Assembly: GCF_000002985.6 (NCBI RefSeq)
Contig: NC_003283.11
Span: forward strand, 12,648,001-12,712,000
From: Caenorhabditis elegans
Taxonomy: Eukaryota > Nematoda > Chromadorea > Rhabditida > Rhabditidae
Length of the DNA: 64,000 bases
Direction of reading: 5' to 3'
Below are positions 38,001 through 49,873 of this stretch, one piece after another (position 1 is the first letter of the stretch; every line of letters begins with the position of its first letter). Both the position numbers and the translations under genes were made by a program. The notes under the pieces are model-generated. The model did not search any database and had not been told where the DNA came from. It was given only the letters and a program-made list of their open reading frames with translations.

Positions 38001-41000
38001 TTTTGAAACTGTTGTTTTCGTTTCTGTGAGTTGTACCTATAAGTTCAAGAAATTCAAATAGTTGTCATTTTCTAAACTCAATCCCCGTGTTCGTCTGAAA
38101 ATAAAAAACAATCTGTTGCTTTCTTATTTCGCGAACATAAACGTTTTCTTGTCCGACGTCCAACTTTTGTCCTTCATGTTTTCTATTTTGCTTTCAGGGG
38201 TTTAGTGAAGTGACCACTGATTGAATTAATAAAATGAGGAAGTGTAAAAAGATCCCATCTCTAGATTTATCGTATTTATCACATCATTCATGTATCTTTA
38301 AAGGTCCTTGGACTTCCTGGGCTTCCTGGACTGGACATTGTAACATCTAAATTTGATACATTTGAATTAAAGCTTATAGGCACCAAAAATTATCAATCTC
38401 GTTTTCTTTTCATGAAAAAATTACTACAGCATAATTTTGCAGCACAGCTAACAATCAACAAATTATGATATACAAACTGTATACTAACTTGTAGAAATCT
38501 TCCCACATAAAACAATAATGCATTTTCAAAAGTTTTGATGCCTGCAGAATAGAGTTCGCTATTTCTACCTATTGCTCTGATCTCTTCTTATCACGTCTTT
38601 ATTATGATTTTAAGTGTTCTGTCTGGCGTTCCAACGACAGAGCCCTTAAATTTATTTATCTTAAGAATTATATTCTTTTTTAGATATTTCTAGAAAACTC
38701 TATTTTTTTTGTTGATATCCTGAACGCGAGTTCAACAATTGGAAATATATTTTGTTGTACTTGATCTTGAACTGACTTGTAAATTACTATATTTCTAAAG
38801 ATGTAATTTTTTAAACCATCAAAACAAATGCTTTGAAAGTCTAAGTAGTGTACTAAAGAATGAATCTGAGCAAAAACAATATGCGAGTTCTTTTTCTTCT
38901 GCGTTGCAGATTTTTTTTTCGAATTGAAAATTCTTCACACGCAGCGAGAGAGAAAGTTACGTCATCGTAAATACGGAAATCCAATTGAAAATCTTCTGTG
39001 AACACTATTTTTCTTCATTTTCCTTAATTTTATTCAGTTGGTCATAAACCTTACCTACCATAACCTTTTTATGATGCTCTTTTTCTTCGGATCGTGAATT
39101 TCTGAAAAGTGGTAGCTAAAGTGGTATGTCGTTTTATAGGTTTAGTTTAAGGGTGAACACAACCCATAACAACACTCAAACCACCTGGCTTTTTGAAAAA
39201 CGGAAAAGCCGGATGGGAGAAGAAGTTTTGGAATTTTTTGCATTCTCCTCGATTTTCGCTATTTTGAGTTATTTTCATGTCCATTTTATTTTTTGATCAT
39301 TCTTGGAATTATTATGGTTGAATTCTTCACAAAATAGAACCTTTTTCTCAAACATCACGTTTATTAGGTATCCTTAAATCAAAGGTGTGGGGCTATTTTG
39401 GTTCGGCCAATGAATTTTCGGCAACTCCGGAAATTATCTATCTAGCTCTAAATTATCTGAAAAGCTCACAAACCTATTTGATAGCTAGGTAAAAGCTCTC
39501 AACTTCAAAGGTAGATTTTAATTTAATTTTTTTTTAATGCAGTCTAGGTAATGCGCTAAAATCAAAAATATACCCTACCCTAGATCTAATTAACCTTTTA
39601 GTACTTTCACGTTCTAATTTATATTCCTAATTGTAAGTAAAACATTATATTACTTAAAACACCCACAAATTATAAATTGTCAAGTTTTTAGTCTTGTATT
39701 GGCAGACGGAAACGTTTTTAAACCTGTCTTTCACTGCAAACTAAACTTTTCAAAACTTTTATCCGACACTCGCAGTCTTTTTTTTCTAGATGAGCTTTTT
39801 CACTCAGTGTTTACGGTTTATACGCCTTGTTCTCTCAAGGATAAATACACACAGCTAAACCACAATTTTGCGTAGAGAGCGGAGCACATGTGAATCTAAA
39901 CGAAGAGGCACAAAAATGTGAAAAGGAACAGAGATTCTTTTTTTTGTTTTCACTTTGAACACGCTGCAATTTTTGTGTCAATTCATTTCAGTCATCTACA
40001 ATTTGTATTCTTTCTTCCCAGGATTGGGATTTGCTTCCGATAGTTTTCTTACTTCTGCGAAATTTCAGCAAATATTCTTAATTTTTGACGTAATAAATCA
40101 GAAAATCTAGATTTCAGGACACAATGCATTTCTTATTCTCTAATACATAATGTTTTATCACCTGAAACACCCACAGCATTGTCAATGTGTTCTGAATAGG
40201 ATTTGTTGTGAATGTGAACTTCATTTGACTCACAAATTGGAACATTTCAGAAATCTTGTGATATGAGTCAAAATATTAACCATTTTCTGACATGCCTGAA
40301 ATTAGAGAATTCTGAATTCGACTGTTATTGTGACTTCTGAAAATTGCTTACTTTATAACTTTCAGGAGTCAAACCGTGGGGCTTTCATATGAGGTCTGAA
40401 TACTGATTTTTTTTGGTCTGAATATAATTATTGTTTTGAAAAATGAAAAAATGATATGTACAATGTTTCTTGTTGGAAACTCAAACTCACTTCAATACAA
40501 GAATCATGTTTTTTGTTACGATCATTACATTTTCGAATTTAAGATAGGAGTTTTCAATGTTCAAAAATGAAAATCTAGTAATTTCAAATTTAAGGTAGAC
40601 TTTCAAGTTGGTGATTTTCAGTAGTCTTACACCTAAATATATTCATTGTATCAAATGCCCTCCTCTTTAAAAAAAATATGATAAGTTGTTCTTCAATCGT
40701 ACATTTCTTACGTATGTATTCTGTTGCACTAGATTCCAATTTTAGATAAGTAAATATATTTGGAAAATGCGGAAAAGTTTTGTCGTAAAGTCACGTCTCT
40801 TATGTGACGTGTTCCACCCATCATTGTTCCAGAAGTATGCACACATTGCAACCTCTTCTTCTTCTCTTGTGCTCTCAATTCAATTAGATCATGTTTGATT
40901 GGAAGAGCCCACCCATTTGTTTTCCTTGCTTTTCTACTTCTTGAACACCAGGATTGAGAATGGAATATTTTAACCTCACAATTAGTTCGATTTTAAAAAT

Positions 41001-42133
41001 AGATATTTTTAATAACAAAGAAAGTTTTGAAAAATTCAAAAACAAATCCGGTCTTGAAAAATTCAAATTTCAGATCTGAAGTATTAAATATTGTTTTTTT
41101 TAAATATTCATTCACTTCTTTCTTTTTCAAGACTACTTCCTGATTCAATTATTCTATTTGAAAAAGTCTGGCTTCTTCATGAAATTCGCATAATTAGTAA
41201 AAAATAAGTGCAAAGACTTAGTGGACAGAAAATAAAAACTATTTATCCACGTTTTTTGCATTCTTAGACTGGAGTGAATCTTCTATGGGCCCGTTCATTT
41301 TCTTGTTTTGACCCATTTTTCTCGTTCTCGTCCTCTCACGGAAGATTGTCGTGGAGACCTTCTATAAAAAATGGCAACCAATTTTTTGTGTTTTTTTGGT
41401 TCTGCCTAGTTCTTTTATATCTCAAGAATGCTCCATAAAAATACTTTGTAGTTCTTCCAGATTTTAGATAATTTCAGACAAATTTCCTCCGAAACTTTCT
41501 CAAAGCAAAACTTCCTCATAGAATGAACTTATTGAAACTGTCTAGAACTTACTGAGAATTCCCATAATCCCTCAATGAGAACAAACATGCTCCTCAAATT
41601 TCCATCTGAAATGTTGGATCCCACGCAATAAATATTCAAAAACTATATCGGCAAAGTTCACGAACAGTGTGCATTTGTGCATTCATAAGTGCATTTTGGT
41701 GGTGCAAAAAAGTGTTTGTTTTTGTCAATAAAGTTTGTTTTTGTAACTAAAGTGTATTTGCATTCCAAGCACTCAATGGTTTTCTCTTGCGTAATAGTAC
41801 TCACTTCTCATCTTTTTCTACTTAATCAAAGAAAGACCGAACAATCATTTTACATTCAAAGATCATTTTTTCTTGTTCTCGGTTTGTGGATTTTTGATGA
41901 TTGTTACGTGGATAATTACCCAAATCTAGGAAAAACTGGAAATATATTCATTTCAACTGACCATATCTATCACATTGTGACACTTTTCCCGATGCATCTT
42001 CTATTTTTAGGGTAGTTACAGAATCTAGGTTTAGAAGTTGACTAGTCTCATTCTTCCTAGACAAATTCAATACAGTCTATACAAATATATTTTTTTAACT
42101 GCCCATAAGTTATCAGCCGAAATAAAATTGGAA

Positions 42134-42145
42134 CCCCCCCCCCCC
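42134..42145. repeat. C12 homopolymer (G12 on minus strand)
   Basis: Twelve consecutive C residues in otherwise AT-rich DNA, about 150 bp upstream of the GPCR start. G tracts of this kind in C. elegans are guarded by the FANCJ-like helicase DOG-1; this one is near the short end of the range. Confidence 0.9.
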
Positions 42146-42298
42146 TTAAGAGTTCTGCAGATAGAATCCCAACTTTAATAATTTATTGTTGACTCTGAAG
42201 CTGATTTTTGATAAATTACTTGTCCTATAGCACTCATTAGGGTTTGAAAGTACAATTAGCCTTAATAAATAATATATCATACCGCGGAAGTGTTTTTC

Positions 42299-44364
42299 AT
42301 GAATTGTCTTCTGATCGTATTATTTGCTTACACGACAGGAGCAACAAATAGTTGTCGTCGCAGTGCCCTTTCTTCCCATTGGAGTGTAAGATTTTCTCAC
42401 CTTTTTTGTAAAACAGATTTTATAGTTGATAAAAATTGTGTTATTATAAGCTGAATATTCTTATTTACATTTGTTAGCATAAATTCATAATTTTTATAAT
42501 TTTCAGAGTGGCATGTCATTGGACGATGAGTTCAATAAATGTCAAGAAATCGAGTTTACACACGCACAGTTCCTATTTCGATCGTACCTTTTTCCATTTG
42601 TCTATTTATTTGGAATCATATCAAACTCCATTAACATATGTGTCTTCTCACAGAAATCTGTAAGTTTCAATTTAATAAGATTAAATATGAAATTTTTTTT
42701 TTTATAACTTTCAGATGCGGAATCATACAGTTAATTGGTTTTTCCTAGCACTTTCCTTCTCCGACCTTTTGACACTTGTCGCATCAATCTTCGTGTTCTC
42801 AGTTCCAGTTTATGCTGAAAACTCCCACAATCCAGAGTACATCGACTTATCTGTTCAATTGATTGTATGGTTCTACCCACTTGCACAAATTGGACTGACA
42901 ATGTCTGTTTATGTTACAATTCTTGTTTCAGTACATAGATATCTTGGAGTTTGTCACCCTTTTTTGGTAAGTTCCAAAAAAACAAAGTTGTAAAACAAGT
43001 ATATATTTGCAGATCCGTCGAATCTCCAATTCAAATGCAGTGAAAGCAGTTATAGTGGCTGCAATTGTTTTTGCATTTGTATTCAATGCGAGTAGATGGT
43101 TTGAACTTCATGCTCAGCCATGTTCATTTGGAACTGAAGGACAGACGTACGTGATAATGATTTCTAAGATTTGTCTTCATATTATTTAATTTTCCAGAAA
43201 CTCGTCTGTTGTTTATCCAACATCTCTGATGATGAATCGTATGTATACTCTTATTTTCCGAAATGCAGCTTATACAATTGTCATGTTCTTCCTACCATTT
43301 GCTATTTTAACTTATGTTAATCTTCGAATAATTGCAACACTCAAACAGTCATATAAGTAAGTTACAATTTTTCACAGTTTCAAAACTGATATACCAAATA
43401 ATCAAAGTTTATCAAATCAAGTAACTGTTCCATGTGGAGTCAGAAAGTCCCATTTCGCTTTGATCTACGAAAAATGCGGGGGGAAGAGACGCAGATATCT
43501 CAACTGATTTCGCATGGTTAAGTGTGCTGACGTCACAATTTTTCTGGGAAAAAATTCCCGCATTTTTTGTAGATCAAACCGCGATGAGACTTTCTGACAT
43601 CGCGTGCTGTTCGCTGAATTAATTTGAAATAATTTTCAGAATGAGAAAAGCGATGACAACATCTCGATCAAAAAGAAGTGATTCTACAGTACCCACTGAC
43701 ACAATCGTTACAAAAATTGATGGATATTCGGCAGTTGTTCCAGTTGAAAACGGAGAAAAAGGAAATGGAATTCTCATGGGTGGAGCTAACAATGGAAGTG
43801 TGAAAAATGACAAAAAAGAAAATGGAGTGACTGTAATGCTTGTGGCAATCACAACCGAATTTTTACTCTTCAACCTGATTGCATTTGCCACAAATATTAT
43901 TGAATTATCAAGTATCAGATTTTTCGCTGATCTAGAAACTCTATTGGTGGAGGTTAGTTACTGGATATAATTTCGAACAACTGTAAAAAATCAAAAAAAA
44001 TCTTGATGTTTTCAGCTATCAACATTTCTGGTGAACGTCAACGGGGCGTCGACAATTATAATTTATTTAATTTTTGGAAGCAAGTATCGCAATGTGTTCA
44101 TTCGACTTTTTCGAAAAAATTTGGGGCACAATTTTTGTGGTAAATCCCCAAAACGTCCGATTGGGTATTCTCAAGCTCATTTCGAGACAACTCAACTTCT
44201 GGATAATTCCAGATTTGATTTAAATAGAAGCAAGGTGAGAATTCTGAAAATATGCTAACTTTACAATAATATTTTCAATGTTCCAGCAAGCGAGCGTTAT
44301 TCGAAAATCCGATCTTTCACCTTCCACTCGATCATCTTCCTCGAGAAGACCAACGAATTCATGA
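42299..44364 (+). CDS. Rhodopsin-family GPCR, FMRFamide/peptide-receptor-like
   Basis: Eight exons (42299-42385, 42507-42659, 42715-42966, 43013-43146, 43198-43356, 43640-43952, 44016-44234, 44287-44364) join in phase to 464 residues. Residues 1-17 (MNCLLIVLFAYTTGATN) look like a signal peptide, unusual but known in this class. TM1 has FGIISNSINICVF, TM2 LALSFSDLLT, and TM3 ends with HRY at residues 154-156 in place of DRY. TM7 reads NGASTIIIYLIFGSKYR instead of NPxxY, the form seen in FMRFamide-type receptors of invertebrates. The third loop is long, basic and Gly/Asn-rich; the tail is Ser/Arg-rich. Ligand unknown. It converges on the PARN gene, 176 bp apart. An inverted repeat sits in intron 5. 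The gene may be K10C8.2 by position, from memory. Confidence 0.85.
43439..43598. repeat. MITE-like inverted repeat in GPCR intron 5
   Basis: GTCAGAAAGTCCCATTTCGC at the left end and its near reverse complement ending ACTTTCTGAC at 43598 bracket 160 bp. TTGATCTAC and GTAGATCAA and the ..ATGCGGG/CCCGCAT.. blocks also mirror each other. I recall this as one of the commonest C. elegans inverted-repeat families. No coding capacity; it is spliced out with the intron. Confidence 0.85.
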
Positions 44365-44540
44365 AAGTTCGAAACATTCTTAAATATTTGTGCTCTCTAA
44401 ACCTTTCAAATTACGGGTATTCTCTATCGGGTTAATATATTTTTCAAGTAAACCTTCCCTTCTCTTTGAACTAATTAACATAAAGTTTTCAACATATATT
44501 TATGATTGAAAAAAATTGAAATAAACATATGACATTATAG

Positions 44541-47254
44541 TTATATTTCCATCGCTCTTTGAATCTTGGTGGCTTGGTTTTGAGCTCGGATTCTGAAAAA
44601 TGTTATTAGATTCATGATTAAAACTGAAACAAAAAACCTTTTCGCATTGATCCCGATTCCAACTCCTCGGTTTTTGAAGCTTCTCCACGCTGTTTGACGC
44701 TGTTCGAAGGTCCTGAAAATAAACAAACTTGTAAACTTAACAAAAACCATGTTCAAAATTACCATTTCTTTCCGCTATCCAGCTCATCCAGGGGAGCAAG
44801 ACTCGAATCGTTCGAGAACTTCTCGCAGAGGAATGCGTATCTGGAAATCGTTCATATAATTAAAGCCATGTACTACTTTAAACATACGAGCCAGGTGAAT
44901 TGGTGGCCAGGAAGAGTTCCTTCTTGTTTTTCGACCATTCGATGTCGAACTGGTACGTGGCCATGAGAGTTCCCAACGCTTTCTCAAGATATCTGAACTC
45001 GTCCTCCTCGATTGCAACACGATCTCTTCGAACTATTGTAATGACATCTGGACGGAATCCTTTGGAATCATCACCGGTCAGGTAGCAGCAGCCAACATCC
45101 ATAAGTTGGAAGGGGAGACGGTTGAGAATCGGAGCTTCAAGATATTGATAGATTCTATCAAAATCCAAGATTTCGTTCTTGAAGTTGTTCCTGAAATTTA
45201 AAAAAAATCCAAAATTTTACATCACTCTTCGAAAAACTCCAAATGAAAGTTACTGTAGTTTGTTTTTTTTTTCAAAAATTTTTATGTTTCAGAATTCCTT
45301 GAATTTTCCAAATGTTTAAAATTAACCAAGATCTCTTGCAAGAAGATTTTCGAATTTCCATAAGCTCCCAGTAACTTTTTTCGGTTTTTCAGTAAATTCC
45401 AAAAGTTTCTCAAAGTTTTTAGAACTTGTCAGTTTTTCAGACGTTGTTCGAATTTTTACAGAACTTTTCAGAAGCTTTCTGGCCGATTCCCTACTATCAC
45501 CAATCAAATATTCCTCTAAAAGACAAAAATCAATTTTTCCCGAAGCTACAGTAGTCCTACAGTACTACTTCTACAGTCTACCCCGACCATATCCACCTTA
45601 TAAGATCAAACCAGCATTCTTTAATAAGACAAAAACTCATTTTTACAAAACTACAGTAATCCTACAGTACTTCTGTCAACGAAAACATGTCGTGTTATCG
45701 ACTTTTTTGTTTAGGCTTTAAAAAAATTTTTAAGATTTTTTTTAAATTTTTCCGCCCAAATATTTCAAGGTCACAATTGTTTTTTTAATGCTTTATTATA
45801 ATTTTTAAAAATACTCACCTTCTATTAATATAAATGTGAGCAAGCTTCAAGAAGACTTCTCCGGTGACATAACTATCGAATCCAGCATTATGGTACACGT
45901 TCTCTGATTCATCTTCGAGTGGGTTCATCCATGGCTCAATAAACCCACGAAGCTCGGGCGGAACAGTTTTATCGGACTTATCGGAACCGAAATAATCACC
46001 GAGATTCTCCAAAGAATCACCGACTCCAGGCAATTCGAAACGAAGAGCTTGAGCAAGAAGCTTCGTGTCCATAATTCTCGGAAACAGTGCATTGAATTTA
46101 TCTTTGAACATCTGATAATTTGCAGGAAGATGCGAGAAGAAATAATGATACATATACATGGCATCAAGAAGACTGTTGTGGCCAACGACGAGTTTTCCAG
46201 TCATATGAACAACTTGCAAGATTGCTGAAACTCCTTTAACTGATTCTGAACAGCGAGCTCTAGCTCTTTCCAGATTGTCCTTTTCCTTGAGGTAATCGTC
46301 GGAGATATTTTTCACATGCAAATTTTGTTGTTTTTCGTCACAAGTGAACAGAAATTGCGGGAACGCTTTCGTTAGCTCGTAGATTATCATGTACTTCTCG
46401 ACACTGCTCAAGTTCCGTGGCATTCGAAGCGAAACAGACGAATTTGGTTTCATTTTCAGTGGAATCTTTTGCATTGGCTCATCGGTACGGTGTGTAATAT
46501 GATAAGAAGTGGATTGATAGCATTTCTCGTGAACCATGACTTTGAGAAGTTCGATTTGAGATTTGACTTCTCTGCTGAGATAGCTGAAAAATGGATAAAT
46601 TTATGAAATATACTGAAGAAAATAATCGCCACCTTGCGGCAGTTCCAGCTAAAAGTGCACGTTCGAACTTCTTAAACTCTTTCCTAGTGCAGAACTCCAC
46701 GCCGTCCATGAAGACTTGATTGAGATTAAACTTGTTCTTGACCAGGAAGCGCATCGACGGCAACGAGATGCTTGTATCATTATCACCAAACCGTTGAAAC
46801 AGCGGAACTGAGTAAGTGTCGGCTTTGTATCTGTAATAATAAAATTTAATACATTTTTGTCCTTATTCATTATTTATATGAGTTAATAAAAAATAAAAAT
46901 TTGGAATCTAGCAGAAAATCTTTAATTTCTAATTATTTGTAATCTCAATTATCTCAAGACAGGGGAAACATATCTGAATGACAGCAACTCTCTCCTTCTG
47001 AAACTTTAAAACAATTTTACTCACGCTCGATTTGACTTCTGCTTGAATAAGGTCAGTCCTAGCTGGCATGGACGATACTTGATGACATTGTCACGAAGAA
47101 TTTGATAGCGACTTTCAACAGTGTCATGAAGAGAAATGGCCGACACATCGAGACCGAGAAATTCGAAGTCGATGGCGACAAAATCACAGTAGAGAAGTCC
47201 TTTGCGCAAAGTACCTGCAGCATCCAGGAAGTTTGAGTCGGTGACGATAACCAT
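44541..47254 (-). CDS. parn-1: PARN-type poly(A)-specific 3' exoribonuclease
   Basis: DEDD-family deadenylase that removes 3' nucleotides from RNA; C. elegans PARN-1 trims piRNA 3' ends. Exons: 47254-47025, 46830-46633, 46583-45819, 45190-44888, 44840-44763, 44712-44638, 44592-44541, giving 566 residues. Catalytic residues are all present: D29 and E31 in AIDFEFLGL, D283 in VVGHNSLLDAMY, and H374/D379 in YHNAGFDSYVTG, with spacing like human PARN (D28, E30, D292, H377, D382). The region between the first two motifs holds the R3H-like insertion position. The start directly follows an acceptor TTTTGCAG, so trans-splicing is likely. The last 45 bp intron is a multiple of three and stop-free, so its retention would add 15 hydrophobic residues. 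parn-1 rather than parn-2 is chosen from remembered position. Confidence 0.9.
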
Positions 47255-48349
47255 CCTGCAAAATAAAATAATTAAAAATGACAACGACGTCGATAAAGCG
47301 ATGAGAAGAGAAATAGATTCGCAAGGTAGATTCAAAAATTGTAAAACTTGCGTTAGGGTTAGGTAAGCAAAATGATTTTCAAAAATCATATATCGATTGA
47401 TAGAAAATAATATTTCAAAATTTTGTGAGATGGTGCAAAAATAGGGTAATTAAATATGCTGACACGTCTTTTCTGAATTTCTTGTCTTTCAGTACACGAA
47501 TTTTCTTTGCGGTGCTTTCTGAAATTTGTTTTAATAAAAATTAACATTAGAAAAAATGCGGCTGTGAAAAATCAGGGAGGATATTTATTCCCTATTGATC
47601 CCAAACACTTGACTCTTGGGAATAAATTGGAACTTTCCCTCATATTTTATTGTGTTTAATAAAACTGTGGATATGTAATATGACAGCGGTGTACCACATT
47701 CATATGAATTCATCCCATACGTGGTATGCTAACCCAGATTACTGTACTTGTTCGTCCAATTCGACCGCTCAACTTTCTTGGTTAAAACGGATACGTGTAG
47801 ACCGAGTTGATGTGTTCGAATTGACAAATTAACTTTTCGGGTTTTAAACTCGGCTTTCATCAAATCTTCGAAGCTACTCCATTTGTTCCGAACCTAGTGT
47901 GCATGAGCGATGAAGCGGAACGATGAATTAAATGGCTCATTTGTGTTCAACTATAGTACCTAACCCAAGAGCATGCAAAACATCCCAGTTTATCTAGAAC
48001 ATAAATGTAGTCCATATAAATCTATCTCTCCGTATTCCTTTTTCATTTTTCATATCTGCATATTTTTATACACACATGGCGAGCCTACGTGTGAGGGTAT
48101 GGCTCAGATGGACGAGGAAGAACAGTAGAAGCAGGAGAAGAAAAAGGCGAAAAGAAGAAGAAGAGGCGCTGTCTCTATTTTCCTCAGCCGCCTTTTTCTT
48201 CATTTCTTTTCTCTTTTCTCCATCTTTTCTCCCGGTTTTCAGACGCATCTAAATTGGTTTGTTGTAGCTTGTTGTGCCTGTCGTCCTTGCACAAAATATT
48301 CCCAAATATTCACATACACATTCACTCACCTGCACAATTATTCCTCTCG
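47255..48349. other. Intergenic, divergent promoters
   Basis: 1.1 kb between the PARN start (minus) and the small membrane-protein start (plus). A TTTTGCAG acceptor ends at 47256 on the minus strand. Purine-rich sequence at 48090-48170 and pyrimidine-rich sequence at 48180-48235 face each other and could be noncoding leader sequence. No gene seen. Confidence 0.5.
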
Positions 48350-48756
48350 ATGAAGAGATTCGTAGAACTTTTTGAGAGTGAGTCATTCTAGATGTTATTT
48401 AGGAGCAAAAATATAAAATCTCCTCATTAATCAAACAAAATTCAGTTGTCGCTTCTTACGCTGACATTGGAACAGATGTGCCCGACGAAAAACCATTACT
48501 TCCAATGGAAACTGTTTTTCTAGCAATTCTTCTTATAATCTTCTACTATAAGCTTTTTATCGTAAGTAATTTGAAAAGAAAAGAACGTTTTGATAAAATA
48601 ATCGATGTTCAGACTATCGGCTGCTCAATTTTCGAATGGATTTACTCGACGGAACTACAAAATCAATTCTCAAAAACCCTGGCTCTTGAAGATGATGATT
48701 TTCAACAGCCAGAGTTCATACGACACGTGAAAAAATCGAATTGTTCCCGAAAGTAG
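48350..48756 (+). CDS. Small single-pass membrane protein, unknown
   Basis: Two exons, 48350-48377 (MKRFVELFE plus one base) and 48446-48756, joined in phase across a 68 bp GTGAGT...TTCAG intron, giving 112 residues. One hydrophobic segment, METVFLAILLIIFYYKLFIV, is followed by a Lys/Arg-rich stretch (NLKRKERFDK), which by the positive-inside rule would face the cytosol. The C-terminus ends KKSNCSRK. No signal peptide or family is recognised. It lies 1.1 kb upstream of the IST1 gene on the same strand, too far for a typical operon. The phase match and the good splice sites make it a real gene more likely than not. Confidence 0.6.
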
Positions 48757-49873
48757 ACAAGTAATTGTTGAAGATCCCGATTTTTGTCCGGGAGAATGAA
48801 TAATTCTAAGAATTATTCAAAAACATACACTTTATGGGTCAAATAAACTGTTTTGTTTTAAAATAATAAAAAAATCAAGCAAAATATGAAAAGAAAATAA
48901 GAAAAACAACGAAAAACAAGATCTGATCGAGAGAAAGAAAACGAGAGGAAGTACTGTGTCAAAGGGACATATCCTTATGTATATGATTGGTCTCACCACG
49001 ATTTCAGCTGCTACGGTAGATTGTTTTCGAATTTTAATTGATTTTTGCTTTTTTTTTTCATTTTTTTAATACTTATTTTTACAGAATTGCGATGTTTTTT
49101 TTTTACTTCCAGAGTTTTTTTTTCTCAAACAGTAAAATATTTAATACAAAGCATTCTGTGTTTATTTGAAGAATTCGCAATAATCTTGCGGGAGTACTGG
49201 GCCTCTGTGCAGTAATATAATTTTTTAAATTTTTATGTAAAGAAAAATACGTTTTTTAAAAATAAATTTACTGGGAAAAAATTCGATTTCCGAAATTCTC
49301 GATCCAAAAAATGTAAAACTAAGATTGACAATGGCTACTTTAATTATTCTTTTGAGTTCTCCGAGATAATTTTAACAGTTTTTACATCAATTCATTTGAA
49401 ATTATATTATTTCGACTATCATGTATATTTTTAATTTCATTTTTTTTCGTTCAAATTCAGAAAATGTTCGCTAAAAGTCTGCCTCTTTTCTTCTAATTTT
49501 GCCCAAAGAAACAATGTTGGAAACGCGCTCCACGGAACATTATTCCTTCCATTTGTTTTGTTTGTGATCATGAGATGCATTCACCACACCATTTTAAGCA
49601 ATATAAAATATTTTATGCTTATGTAAATCTTCAAATCTTCAATTTCATTTTTTAGAAATTCGTGAGCATTCAATCTCTCGAATTTCTGCGTCGATTAGAA
49701 TATCTCGTAATCATTGCGAAATAGTGCCTTCGGTTGTTTATCTGTGACTCATTGTAATTTCTTCTCTATTTCGTCACTTTTCTCTATAAAAGCGGGGCTG
49801 AAATGTTATTATTTCTCTCGAAAGTTCTTGCTAACTCCATTTTTATCCACTTTTCAGCTATAATCTCAACGAA
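48757..49873. other. Intergenic, 5' of the IST1 gene
   Basis: 1.1 kb, AT-rich with T runs at 49050-49140. A GGTCTCACCACGA repeat fragment lies at about 48990. CTTTTCAG ends at 49857 and is followed by 16 bases of leader and the IST1 ATG, a good trans-splice acceptor. No other gene seen. Confidence 0.5.

Larger units (their letters stand above)
35424..42298. other. Gene-poor stretch upstream of the GPCR gene
   Basis: About 6.9 kb without a supportable gene. It is AT-rich with many A/T runs. A short CCGGCAA repeat cluster lies at 37958-38000 and a 12-base C run at 42134-42145. A 54-codon open frame at 36245-36409 sits in a slightly GC-richer patch; see findings. The open frame at 41689-42015 has no motif. 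Long upstream regions of this kind are common for neuronal receptor genes. Confidence 0.45.
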
